Of a stretch of 64,000 bases of DNA, positions 21,218 through 32,789 are shown one piece after another. Both the position numbers and the translations under genes were made by a program. Below the pieces are notes generated by a model. That model was not told the DNA's origin and ran no database searches. It saw only the letters and a list, made by a program, of their open reading frames with translations. The stretch's first letter is position 1. The number at the start of each line of letters is the position of its first letter. This DNA is from Sympetrum striolatum (Eukaryota > Arthropoda > Insecta > Odonata > Libellulidae). Location: NCBI GenBank assembly GCA_947579665.1, contig OX388343.1, forward strand, positions 105,963,657 to 106,027,656. Reading direction: 5' to 3'.

Positions 21218-21489
21218 GGTAAATTTCTAGTTTCACACAGTCAGGGATAAATTCTATATCTCCCTTATTACTGGAGATAATCATGTAATTCCTAAAACAT
21301 TTCGTAGAATAAGGATGGCGGCTGATATATATGATGAGAAATCCCTTCTAACTAGTGCCATTTCTTAGGAATTTTACTCCAAAGAAGAGCATTTTTTGAC
21401 GTTTTTCGTCTGCTTTTTGGCCATTTTTGATGGTTCCTAGGAATTCCGGTAGGGGTTTTCTAACTTATTTCAACTCTAACAGATGCCCA

Positions 21490-22262
21490 TATCCCAATTC
21501 CCTACTCGCTTACGGGCTTCCTTGAGTGAAAAGGGGTGCTGGGTGGGTGTAATGTACGATTGATTGACCTGTTTTTTGAAAATTTTTGACTCGATTTCGG
21601 ACTTTTTTAACCGAAAAGGGGTGGGGGAGTGAGGTAAATTTTGTCTGATTTGCTTGTTTTTTCGTAATTTTCAACTCGATTGTGGGCTTTTTTGAGCAAA
21701 AAGGGTGGGGGGAGTGAGGTAAATTTTGTCTGATTTGCTTGTTTTTTCGTAATTTTCAACTCAATTGTGGGCTTTTTTGAGCAAAATGGGTGGGGGGAGT
21801 GAGGTAAATATTGACTGATTTGCTTGTTTTTTCGTAATTTTCCACTCCATTACGGGCTTTTTTATCAAAAAGGGTGGGGGGAGTGTGGTAAATATTGACT
21901 GATTTGGTTGTTTTTTTCGTAATTTTCAACTCGATTGCGGGCTTTTTTGATCGAAAAGGGTGGGGGGAGTGAGGTAAATATTGACTTATTTGTTTATTTT
22001 TCGTAATTTTCAACTCGATTACGGCCTTTTTTGATCAAAAAGGGTGGGGGGACTGAGATAAATATTGTCGGAATAGATTAGTTTTTCGTAATTTTCTACT
22101 CTATTCCGGGATTCTTACAGCGAAAATGGGTGGGGGAGTGAGGGAAATTTGGTCTGATTTGATTGTTATTTCGTAATCTTAAACTGGATGACGGACTTTT
22201 TTGAGCAAAAATGAAGGGGGGAATGAGGTAAATACTGTCTGATTTACTTGTTTATCGTAATA
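21490..22262. repeat. 85-bp tandem repeats (about nine units)
   Basis: Units recur at 21663, 21748, 21833, 21918, 22002, 22087 and 22172, each with cgtaattttcaactcgatt, gggcttttttgagcaaaaag and ggtggggggagtgaggtaaat. The outer units (before 21600 and after 22170) are more diverged. G-runs of up to six are phased every 85 bp. The minus-strand open frame at 21756-22013 is a by-product of the repeat. Confidence 0.85.
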
Positions 22263-22280
22263 AATATCTCTGTTAAAAAA

Positions 22281-23152
22281 CCTTGGAAGCCTACTTAGCT
22301 TGCAAACCAACTATAGCTTGCAAGCCGAACGTGAGGGTTACTATCTTTTTCTTAACACAAAGCAACATTTGTCACAAAAACACTCTCTATCATTACAATC
22401 TTACAGTTAACGGTAACATGTACGAAAGGGGGAAGGTTGGGAAAGCGACTCCCTTTCCTGGCGCGTGGGCGACCGACGGACGGTCGTTTCAATCTCAAGG
22501 GTCTCAACTATCCCTTCCCTCCTTCCGAGGATTAGGGCGTTATATGGCACCTAGGTTGCGAAATTCGTGCCTTAGAACAAAGATTTTCAACATTTCACCG
22601 TGAATCATTCGTTGAATTTCGTGGAGCCGGGGACGGGCGCCCACACCCAAAACATCGAGAGAGAGTGGAGGGAGTTGAAGTACTCCGTCCCGCGATTTGG
22701 GACGAAGGAGGAGCATCTGGACGGGTACTTAGGCTCCTACTTATGGAAAAGGCTTCATCCGGAGCGGGGTCTTCGTTTACATAACTTCTTCACGGCTGTT
22801 TCGAAGGTGTTCCCTCCTAAGCCTCCATCCCTCCCATGACCACCACCCCCTTGCCATTTCATCAACCCTTCCCCTTCCGTTTACCTATTATTATTTCTTC
22901 ATTATGCTTAAATTTGTTCTTTTCAGAACTCCCAATTACATCACTAAGATTCTATTTGCTAATCTATTCCTATTACCTTTTTTGTGTTTCTTCCGTGTTA
23001 TTTTTCTTACGTAATTACCGTGATCTTTGAAATCGAAAGAAAATGCAGTGTTCTTTCGGAGCAAATGCTGCTTTGTGTTAAGAAAAAGATAGTAACCCTC
23101 CCGTTCGGATTGCAAGCTATAATAGGTTTGCAAGCTAAATTGGTTTCCAAGG
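22281..23152. mobile_element. Nested inverted-repeat unit with ISXO2/Merlin-like remnant
   Basis: The arms 22281-22370 and 23063-23152 are imperfect inverted repeats of about 90 bp (ccttggaa..tagcttgcaaacc..gagggttactatctttttc). They enclose a GC-richer stretch with the C-terminus of a transposase. I saw no target duplication at its borders. It may be a separate element nested in the 21218-23779 transposon or its true core. Confidence 0.55.
22600..22839 (+). pseudogene. ISXO2-like (IS1595/Merlin) transposase C-terminus
   Basis: The frame encodes VNHSLNFVEPGTGAHTQNIE followed by WRELKYSVPRFGT and YLGSYLWKRL. In ISXO2/IS1595-type DDE transposases an Asn/His-Phe-Val-x-Pro-x-Thr-Gly-Ala-His-Thr-x-x-Ile/Val-Glu block ends with the last catalytic Glu. 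The upstream part with the catalytic Asp residues is absent, so only about 80 residues remain. The frame starts at a GTG after an in-frame Pro codon, and no true start can be chosen. Confidence 0.65.
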
Positions 23153-23285
23153 TGCTTCGACATATATATTTATGTAATGCGAACAACGTATAAGAAGATA
23201 ATTATGCGAGGAATATTCATATTAACTCGATATTATATGTTGTGCATAGCATATTGTTGTTGATTTAGATTATCATTGTGGCTTA

Positions 23286-23750
23286 AAAAGCAGTACTTCA
23301 TCGTTTTTTAGCTTACCTATTTTTCAAGTGCATCCCCGTGTAATTTCGTATAATTCGGACGAGAACCACTTGAGAAAAAAATGGTCAGATTATAAAGGAA
23401 AGCAGTATTTCATCGTTAGTTATTTTACCAATTTTTCAAGTGCCTCCCCGTGAAATTTCGTATATTTCTGACGTTAACCACTTGAGAAAAACAAATTGCG
23501 CATTTTCAAGGCAATTTAAGAGAGTTGAAACTCCGTGATGACCGCTCCACCTGGCGTCAAAACCACGGAAATAGCTACGAAAACAGGGCCTCCGGACGCC
23601 ATTTCGGTACTTCGCTCACTAAAACACCGATATTTCAGTAAATATAGCACGTTAAGATTGTCTATAATTACTATAATATGCCGCAATGTTTCAAGTGTCT
23701 CCCACAAAAATATCGTCGAAATCGGGCCGAAACCACTTGAGAAAAAAAAA
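23286..23750. repeat. Diverged ~112-bp subterminal repeats
   Basis: Three blocks carry tttcaagtg(c/t)(a/c)tccc, then an aaccacttgagaaaaa end (23329-23380, 23440-23492 and 23690-23748). The first two are about 112 bp apart. Caagtg and cacttg pair within each unit, so each can fold into a hairpin. Confidence 0.55.
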
Positions 23751-23787
23751 GGCTGACTGTGTGAAACTAGAAATTTACCTTTTTGTT

Positions 23788-23990
23788 AAATACTGTTCCA
23801 TTATGAAATACTTAGCTTTCCAACTTATTATTTGGTTGTTTCTTCAGTCTCGTAAAGGTTTGTTTAGAACTGTTATCGGTAGCCGACTGTGATTGCTGTT
23901 CTCTATTGTGATGCGGCGAATATGAGCACACCTCATCCCCCATCCTCCTAACCGCTATCCTCCGCTTTCATCATTCAGCAAAGAGGAAGA
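23788..23990 (+). repeat. Dispersed repeat R, copy 1 (middle part)
   Basis: It continues copy 1 after the 21218-23779 insertion and closely matches 27501-27690 (ttaaatactgttccattatg, gtctcgtaaaggtttgttta, tattgtgatgcggcgaatat). Confidence 0.75.
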
Positions 23991-24160
23991 TAGTTGATGC
24001 TTTCTGGCGATATTTGGTGGAACTTTTCCATAATAAATAGGAAATAAAATAACTGTCTGCGTCCACAATTTTATTTTTGATGATGGGTTGAACCCGAAAC
24101 CGGTCGTATTTTTTAAAAATAAAATTGTGGACGCAGACAGTTATTTTATTTCCTTTTTAT
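23991..24160 (+). mobile_element. 170-bp Penelope-type insertion with inverted arms
   Basis: The insert is flanked by aaagaggaaga at 23980-23990 and 24161-24171, an 11-bp target duplication. The other copy of the host repeat (27685-27700) has only one. It contains perfect 40-bp arms (24039-24078 and 24115-24154) around gatgatgggttgaacccgaa plus accggtcgta. The tgatgatg-hairpin-cgaaacc core parallels the Penelope-like tail near 1013-1048, and inverted 5' extensions are a known habit of that class. Confidence 0.6.
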
Positions 24161-24171
24161 AAAGAGGAAGA

Positions 24172-24280
24172 GGTAAATTTCTAGTTTCTGTGAAACTAGA
24201 AGATTTCCGAAGTACTCTTTGATTTGTACTCCCGGGTCCGGTATTTCTTGTGCGAAAGTTACAATATTCTTTATAGATAT
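24172..24280 (+). repeat. Dispersed repeat R, copy 1 (end part)
   Basis: It matches 27700-27790 (tttccgaagtactctttg, cccg(g/a)gtccggtatttcttg). At its start is a small palindrome (taaatttctagtttc tg tgaaactagaagattt) whose half matches the terminal repeat of the 21218-23779 transposon. Confidence 0.7.
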
Positions 24281-27204
24281 AAATATCCTCTAATGGTAAA
24301 ATGACCATAACAGTACACACCTTAATTAGGGCAACATTTTCTAAAAAATCAGGGACCAATGGGGTCGACTACAAATACTATGTATAATGGTGGTCATTTG
24401 TTTCCAGAGGCAGCAATGATAATGACAGACCGAAGAAACAGAGTCAATGAAAATAAAGGTAATACGATATTATTTATGCAGTATAATCACCTTTTAAATT
24501 AGACAATTAAAATAAGGATGTCACTACCCTTCCTTGAATTTGAAGTCAGATAATAAACGGTGATGATGAAGAGGAAAAAGTGTTAGCTCTTGTTGTATAA
24601 CTCCATATGATATATTTTGTACATCATTACCCTGCTTATAGTTAATAAGTCTATTATATATTTATACATCTTCAAGACATCTTTGATCCTAAACCCTTTT
24701 TTGACTTTTTCAACATCACCACAGAGTTTTACTCCTTATAAGATTTTAAATAACAAATTCTGAGGACAGCGCAACACAAATATTTACAAAATATGCAATT
24801 AAGCAATAACAGCAATAAAAATTCTTTTATCACCACAAACAATAATTTACTCCATGGGATGATGCTATGGTGCCTGCAAATAGAAAAGTTTCAGTAATCT
24901 CAGGATGTATAGTAAATAGGAATTGCTTCATATTTTCTTTTCTGTATTCTTCTATTCATGTATACTGTAATTAATAAACTTTGGCTCTCATTAAAACATT
25001 TCGCATGATGATATCTTTAAATTAACTATTTGAATTTTTAGGAAAAAGTTGTGGATAAGAAAATAGGTTCACATTACTTATATATACTTCATGAGATCTT
25101 GAATTTAATATTTATTCTTTAGGGAATACAGGATTCAGTAGGATATTTCATAATCTTCAGAGTTTCAGAAAACGTTTGGTTTTCTAAAGATAGGTGGAAA
25201 GATGAGACAATTTGCTCAGAAACTAAGCATACTAAGGAAAACAAATAGCAGGCTGATAAATATATTTACAAATATCTTTTCCAAACAGACTATTGTGGAT
25301 TTCATAGATATTATGGAATAAGATGGTTCAGGTTAGGGATTCAGTAATTCTTTCAATCTTAAAAATAAACTGATGAATTAGCTATTCCTATAAAGGGAAT
25401 TAATATTTATAAAGTTTTTTCTTTAGAAGTAGCATATCCAATTCATCCTACGTTAATGAAAAAAAATTCACATATCCTGAAAATAATAGTAAAAAGCTCT
25501 TATGTATTAGGATTATATTAACTTATTTAATCTCTTCATCCCTTCTCGGTATGTGTTTGCCAACTATGTTAGTTAATGGGAAAGTTTTTATAGCAGTATA
25601 AATGAACACAATCAACTGAAATAAAATACATTACAATTAGACTAGAAACAGTAAGTAAAGCATTAAATCATGTCATTGGTATATCTTGAAACTCAATACA
25701 TTTCAACTTTTGTTTGTTCTTAAGTAAATATATTGTAAAGGTCCTACTAAATTATTTATTACTTCTCAGTTCTCTTAAAACATTGAACGCTTGACATTTC
25801 CTGGGTCATGAATTTTATTGGAAACGTGGATTGCACAAGTATATCTTTTGTATATCTTAGTCTCATTGGACAAATGGGCAATTCTCAGAGAGAGATTCCT
25901 GCTCTATTCAGCCCAACAGCTCAATATGGCAATGCAGAAAGCAACTAGTAGCTCGGATCCTCTCATAAGGAATAATTTTCTTACATGTGTTAACTTTGCT
26001 AATAATACATTATTAACTGAACAATAAACAATGCATTTAGTCTCTCATCCTTCCATTTCTGCTTTATTTTTCCAGTGACCTCATGATACATCCACTCCTC
26101 CCATGCTGAAAACATCTCTACTTGTAAAGACGTTTTTAGTTATTAGCTACATCTACTTATCCTTGCTTTAATAGTGGTCTTTTGTGTTCATGTTGACATT
26201 TTGGTTGTTTATTGCTGCATTTTTGTCATTTTCTGATAGAAATACTTCTATGAAAATCATTTTGTTTTTTAATTTCGCTAATGATGCCATGTGTAAAGTA
26301 AAATATGGGATGTTCCCTTTCATTTTACTCAAAAATGAATTCATTTTCTTAGTAAAAATTTCAATTTCCAACTATTCAAATGTATAATACAATATTGGCC
26401 TGATGGTTTCAAGGGTTATCTTTCTTAGGACACCAAAAGACCTGCCAATGGAAGTTTCCCCACCTCCGATCTATGTCACTCATATTATCATTTCTTAAGT
26501 TTGAACACAGAGAGAGGAAATACAAAGATCATAGAAGCTCTTGACGTTTATAAGGAATCTGCCTCTCTGCGTAGTCATCTTCTGATAGCTGGTTGGACCT
26601 TCAATCTCTCAATAACAAGTGACCAGGAAGATTGTTAATACTCGGTTTATCTCATTCCTAAGTAAACTTCATTTTATTACATTCAATAGCAAGAGTTCAG
26701 TTAATAAGAGACCCTAACACCTACTGAGTACCAGATTGTAATCGAAACATATCCCATTTCGCAAGAAATATTTGTGTTCGTAATGATGAAAATCAAATGA
26801 ATGAATTCATAGTTTTTAAATGTATGGTGTATATGCGTAATGGATAGCATCTATACTATTCATTTTTCATGTTGCAATCATCTTCCAAATTTGTCAAAAA
26901 ATTAATTGCAAAAGTTATCAGCTTATATAGTTGCTTAGGCATTGACAAAAGGTGTAACCTATTACACCCTCTCTCTCTCCCTCTCCATGTGAGTACTTTG
27001 CTGGATGAAATCCGCGAAGAGAGAGCTTGCAATTTTTCAACTTCTTTTTTCAAGCTCTCATTGCAAAATTTTCAATGATCGAGCGTCGACGCCGGAGCGA
27101 TGCGGCATAAAGTGTGCCGGTTCTTCTTTCTTCCATCGTCTGTCCTCCCACCCTTTCTTCCATATTTTTTCCCATCCATTCACCAAAGCGACATCCTTCC
27201 TTAG
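24281..27204. other. AT-rich stretch, nothing recognised
   Basis: There are only short open frames without motifs (for example 25818-26027 and the complementary pair near 26170-26387). A small inverted repeat (gagagcttg...caagctctc) lies near 27020-27060. Confidence 0.3.
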
Positions 27205-27790
27205 AAATCCTTTTCAGCCGCTCTTATTCAAAAACGATACGCTGATACTTTGAAGTCAAATTGAAGTTGTAGTCGATCGACACTGTCATGGCTGGAAGGT
27301 TTAAACGATTTAAGGGAAATAGAATACGTTCGTAACTATTTTTTTCTTTATCGCAGCGTATTTGTAAGTAAAACAAAATGTTTCTCTAATATGTGATTTC
27401 TCTATATTTCTAACCCTAATCTCTCTAAAGTGCTGCACCAGATCTAAGTTTTTGTTTGTATATTAACCCAAGAAGCAGTCTTAGAATTTTTGTTAAATAC
27501 TGTTCCATTATGAAATACTTTGCTTTCCAACTTATTATTTGGTTGTTTCTTCAGTCTCGTAAAGGTTTGTTTAGAACTGTTATCGGTAGCTGACTGTGAT
27601 TGCTGTTCTCTATTGTGATGCGGCGAATATGAGAACACCTCATCCCCCAGCCTCCTAACCGCTATCCTCCGCTTTCATCCTTCAGCAAAGAGGAAGAGGT
27701 ATATTTTTAGTTCCTGTGAAACTAGAAAATTACCGAAGTACTCTTTGATTTGTATTCCCGAGTCCGGTATTTCTTGTGCAAAAGTGTCTT
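27205..27790 (+). repeat. Dispersed repeat R, copy 2 (uninterrupted)
   Basis: This copy lacks both insertions seen in copy 1 and therefore preserves the empty sites of the 2.56-kb transposon and the 170-bp Penelope-type insertion. Short frames within it are not conserved as coding. Confidence 0.8.
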
Positions 27791-27990
27791 CTCGGAATAC
27801 CCCCGGCTTGCGGGCTAGAGTCAATGCTGCTTCCTGGTCTTCCTGGCTTCGGAAGCGCATTATCCACAGGGTCCCTTGATCAGTGGATCTGGAGAACCGG
27901 TGCCCGCTGCTCGATGATGTCCAGGAGGTCCCATTCTAAGGTGTCCTCTGGGGCATTTGTGAGAATCATCCAGCACACTAATGATTAAAA
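27791..27990 (-). other. GC-richer coding-like relic, unassigned
   Basis: The composition stands out from the neighbours. Minus-strand frames give LTNAPEDTLEWDLLDIIEQ and, after a shift, TLWIMRFRSQEDQEAALTLA. The second part loosely recalls an RNA-recognition-like segment of retrotransposon ORF1 proteins, but that is a guess. No start or end can be set. Confidence 0.25.
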
Positions 27991-30081
27991 AAACAAAATA
28001 ATATAACTAGTTCTGATTGCCAGCTTCTGCAAGGAGGCCCTTAGAAACGAGTTTCCTAGATCGGTATTAGAGTAATATCAGTAATGATACACCTTTGTTG
28101 AATTTGTTGGAGCTGCAGAGAAATCGAATTGTTTATTCAGAATTTCAGATATGTGTTCATAAAAATTGCGAAGAATTGCTGAAAATACATACTATGGTCC
28201 GTTTTTGATAGGTCGAGACTTGCATTTCCTATGAAGGAAAGTATTAGAAGTAGCCCCTAAAGTTTAATAGAGTTAACCATTTCACCACCATTTAATTCAC
28301 CATTAACAATGTGAAGAATTTTGTTCCGATGCTGGAATGAAAAGTAATCATTTCTGTTTAACTTTCTCTTTGGTCTCATCACATTAAAGTATGCATTTCT
28401 AAATATAGCACTTAAAAAGGTATCAGGGACATCGTCTGTTTATTTTTAGTTGAAGTTTGTATTTATATTTTGTAAATTACTTTCTTTTTAATTAATTCAT
28501 TCATTCATTGTTTCGATATGTTAGAGGTTTATAAAGAGCTTCAAATGCATTTGAACAGAGGGAGCCTTGGTTGCAGTTTGTGATGTTGAACCAGTAAGAT
28601 GATTTGTTTTCAACTGAATCTCTATTCTTTAACATCTTTTTTACCATGTGTATTTGTTCTAATCATCCACATAGAATAAAGGAGAAATTTTCTGTAATGT
28701 AAAATTAATTATTTACAAAATAAAATTCTATTGATTGAACTTAGTTTTTGTTCTCTGTGATACAGTATCCTGATCCCTGTGTATGTAATTTGTAATAGCT
28801 CAATTGTCAAACATTTAAAAGGAAAAGTAAGACTTAATCATTGCTGAATGAAATTGAGAAGCTAAAACATGTGCTTGGCCTCAGCATTTCATTTATTATT
28901 TGATTGAAATTCATCCTAATAATAATTATTCAATCTTTAAACTGTTGTTTTATGTTGCTTGTCCACTGAAGAATTTGCTGGAATTTAATGAATAAGAAAA
29001 ATTAAATTTTATGAATACCATGTACAAGATACATCATTACAGAACCTTTTGGTTTAAAAGGGTCTTCTAGGAGGATGTGAATATATATGGTATTTATTGA
29101 TATTTCAAAATTGTCAAATTCTTGAGATTTTCTGCCAAAGTTGCCATTGATATTAAAGTATAAAAATATCCAGTCAAGTCTAAGTTATGGTTTATTTTGC
29201 TAATTGAAGTGACTCAAATGGTACTGTATAGGCATTTTTTCATTGTGGTTCATAGAAAATTTAGAATAGCATTAAAACATTGCTGCAATACTTAAAATTT
29301 AATATATTTCACATGAAACACTCATGGCATGGGTGTGTTTTTTGTACACACAAAAATGGTAATTATTGCTGTGCATAATGTGCATTAAAAAATAGATTCT
29401 ACATCTTTAATTTGCTCCAGTCATGAGTAAAAAGTTACTTGCAAGCAGAAAAGGATTGGAGTGTCATAGTTTAGGCAAACAGAGAGTAAAGTAAGAGATG
29501 TATTTATTCCTTTGAAAGAAAATGTTTAGTTATATCAGTTAATACGTTGGGACAACATCATAATCTCAAAGAGACAACAAAGATGTGTTAGTAAATATAT
29601 ACTACATAACTAAATTCGCACTCTAATGTTGCCAGGCTCAATCATAGATGTGCGGCTGTTTGTTTCATGAATGTTATTTTTATTTTGTAACTAGATTATA
29701 AAGAACTAAAATATTTTAATCAAATGAATTACAGATTGACTATGAATAAAAAGGAGTCTTCTCATTAATAAAATTGAACTGCTTCAATATACTTCCAGTG
29801 GTGGATTACCATCATACAAAACAATAACACTTGTACAATAATATTCAGAAACTTGTACAATTCCACACTATATGCATGATTTGTAAATATGGAATGTGTA
29901 GTATTAATAATTTGTAGTTTGGAATTGCACAAGTTTTGTAATATTATTGTAGAAGTGAAAATTATTGTAATATATGAACTGAAATTATTAGCATCATTAA
30001 TTCCTTCACAAAAACTTCTCTTCTGGTCCTGATTAAGTACCGATGCCTATAATTTAAACTTGTGGTAATAAATCTGCCTTC
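27991..30081. other. AT-rich stretch without genes
   Basis: No coding sequence is recognised; an imperfect inverted repeat at 29823-29966 is listed separately. Confidence 0.3.
29823..29966. repeat. Imperfect foldback of ~48-bp arms
   Basis: The left arm (29823-29870, with acttgtacaataatatt and acttgtacaattcc) pairs with the right arm (29916-29966) in inverted orientation with several mismatches. It may be a decayed MITE. No target duplication was seen. Confidence 0.45.
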
Positions 30082-30558
30082 CCTCTCTCTGATATTACCA
30101 ATTTGTTAATTAGTAGAGGGTGCTTTCCCTCTAAAGTAAAACTTGCCCGAGTATCTCCTATTCCAAAGAAGGCAATCTATCTCACTCTGACAAATAAAGA
30201 ACAATATCAGTCCTTTCAGCCTGTTAAAAATTACTTGAACAATTATTCTACAATGGCATTTGAAATTTTTTAATTTACTCTCAGAGAGTCAACATGGCTT
30301 CCATAATTCAAAATCCACTTGTAATGCTACCTTCCAGCTCATAAATCAAATTCATCTTGCTCTCAATAAAAAGCAGCTTTGCCTAGCATTTTTTTATGAT
30401 CATAGGAAAACCTTTGACCACATTGACCATGAAATTTTAAGCAATATGCTTGTATCTTATCGCATCAATGGTATTTCTTTTCTTATTAATAGACATCAAT
30501 ATGTCACCTGCAACTGTCGGAACCATAATCCTCCTCAAAGTAATGAATTTTTCAGTTA
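30082..30558 (+). pseudogene. Non-LTR reverse transcriptase fragment
   Basis: The frame reads CFPSKVKLARVSPIPKKA, then after decay LSESQHGFHNSKSTCNATFQ, LCLAFFYDHRKTFDHIDHEI and ISFLINRHQYVTCN. These correspond to the early finger and palm motifs of Jockey/CR1-like reverse transcriptases (P-x-(F/P)-K-K-G, SQHGFR-x-x-x-ST, FxDxxKAFDxIDHxIL). The YxDD motif is not reached, since the copy is truncated at about 30558. Stops and a shift near 30250-30275 confirm it is dead. Confidence 0.65.
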
Positions 30559-30584
30559 ACCATGCCAATAGCTGTAAATTTGTA

Positions 30585-31200
30585 AAACAAAAATTGTACT
30601 TTTATTAAAAAATTACCAAAAACAGGCAAAGATTGTGCGAATTTTGAAAATTTTCAGTTTGTTGTTTGAATTCCAAGTCCAAATTTCACTAGGTTTTCTT
30701 GAAGTTAAGGCATAATATAACAAAAAATTGAGTTCAACCCGAGGTCACTGACTCGAGGTCAACGACCCGAGGTCACCGACTCGACGTCAACGACCCGAGG
30801 TCAACGACCTGAGATCATTTCGTCAAAGATCTAATTCCAAGATAGAATCTTCCCATATTTTGAATAAAAGTTCAACTATTGTTAGCAAATTACGGAAAAA
30901 TTGGCAAAAAATGGGCATTTCTTCGAAATATTTTACTTTTTGGGATTCATTTTCCTAATATTCAATAAAAACTAGTAAATTTAGACCGGTTTTAAAGATT
31001 TAAGCGCATCATTTCATATTTGAACAGAAATTCCACTATCGTTATCAATTACGGAAAAATCGAAGAAAACTGTGCATTGTCTCAAAATATTTCTGTTTAT
31101 AAAATTTCATAAATTATCTCAGTATTTTTTTAGCAATTTTTATTTAAAACAGTCAATAGAAAGTTGAGACATAGAGCTGTGTTAATAATCAGGAAAAAAT
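30585..31200. repeat. Diverged ~155-180-bp tandem repeats
   Basis: The phrase aattac(g/c)(g/a)aaaa with a following gca(t/a) and T-rich tail occurs near 30610, 30890 and 31045. Repeats are strongly diverged and interrupted by the 14-bp minisatellite. Confidence 0.4.
30738..30821. repeat. 14-bp minisatellite (six units)
   Basis: Units are variants of cccgaggtcaacga with alternating first base and a few substitutions. Confidence 0.8.
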
Positions 31201-32789
31201 TTCAAACTGAGAGTAAAGAATTGTATTCTGCAATTCTATAGATTGACCACATTCCCAATTTTAATAAAGTTATTTGTTGTACTGAGTGAGCCATGTTAAC
31301 TTGAGGCATAAAAAATGTTTATTTGTATTTCAGTTGTTATTTATACCTACTTTTGTCTGATCTCTTATATTGCAAAAAATTTCTTTTTGTATATCATCTA
31401 TTACATTTACATAGTAGGTTAGATTTAACTGTCTGCATATTTACTTTTTCATGATGCTTTATTGTTTTTTTTTTCACTTTCTGTTTCTCTCTTCATCACT
31501 ATTTGTATTGTTTATTTTGATATGAATAGCTCTGATGTGAGCCATTAACTAAAATTATTTTTGTATAATATTGTGCTTGAAATATTTGTTCTATTGACGT
31601 TCTATGGACAGACTTTAGTCAAATTGGATATATCTTCGTATGAACTACTCTATATGCCGGCATATAATTGAACCAAGTCTTTTTAAAATATTTGTCCATG
31701 CTATCAGGCTTAACTAATTTTCTCTTATATTTCCAGTTCGATTCCAATTCCAAAATCCTTACCAAATCTTTCCTTGCATCATACTGCTAATCAATTGATG
31801 TATTTGCAGATAGCTATGTTAATGCATTGCATTCATTAATTTAATTTTAGAATGACCTTGAAAATAGTGGAGTTCGGTGCACCAGCATGCAGTGAAGCCA
31901 CTGTCAGTTTAGAAAACACAAAGCCGGTGTCTGTGGTGCCACAGGTGTTGCTCCTAGAGGAGGGAGGAAATACTGCCTCTGGCCATCGAGAGGCTATAGC
32001 AATGTAACAAACCGGGTGAGGGCATATCCCCAGAGAGATTGGGAGAAGTGGAATGTGACCCACGTCTGTCATGTTGCTTTTGGTAAGTTCAATTTCAGCA
32101 TTCAGGATATAGAGTAACAAGTTGTGTCCAAATTTTCCTGCACTGCGAAATGTTCCATGCTCCCATGGAACTACCTATTCTATAACCCCAATTTAATTTT
32201 GAATCTTTGCAGATGAATACCTGATGGAGAGGGAGTTCTTGAGTTTTTGGTCGGAGGTGACGGATTTAGATGCGAGGGTCCAGGTTGTGAAGAGGAAGGA
32301 GTATGGGAGGGGCAAGCATTCTGCCAAAAAGGAAGCATTTGCGAGAATTTTTTACTGGAGGCACCACTTGGATGCCTACAAATCTCGCTACACTGACCAC
32401 TATGCCAGAATTATCTGATGAAGGTAATCTTAGGATTATTTAGTTAATCATGGACTAAATATATATTTATATAGAATAAAAAATTCTGTAATCATCATAA
32501 TACTTCATTGCAGGTGAATGGGAGGAAATGTCTGGGAATACAAGTGTCAGTGGTGGCACTCCAAAGAGGCAGGCTCAGCAAGGTATGTATTTGTTTGAAT
32601 TAATCTCGATTCTTTCTTATGTAGCATATATCAAGTTTGTTTCAGGCAATCACAGATGATCATTTACTGTAATATGATAGTTGCTAAGTATTTTAGCCTT
32701 TTGGTGAATGACAATATCCTAACTTCATTACAGGGGAGATAAAGGAGATAGCTGGCAACCAACAAAAGAGAAGTAATGGAAGTATGGAA

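Larger units (their letters stand above)
21218..23779. mobile_element. 2,562-bp TIR transposon with 8-bp target duplication
   Basis: Perfect 27-bp terminal inverted repeats begin GGTAAATTTCTAGTTTCACA (21218-21244 and 23753-23779) and are flanked by TTTTTGTT at 21210-21217 and 23780-23787. The paralogous repeat near 27490-27500 has the uninterrupted site with one TTTTTGTT, which proves the insertion. Inside are about nine 85-bp tandem repeats on the left, a second inverted-repeat unit with an ISXO2-like transposase remnant, and ~112-bp repeats on the right. An 8-bp duplication fits hAT, P or Merlin; the superfamily is not settled. Confidence 0.8.

Noticed and set aside
21756..22013. 85-codon minus frame
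   Set aside because: It spans three 85-bp repeats and only exists because the repeat lacks stops in those frames.
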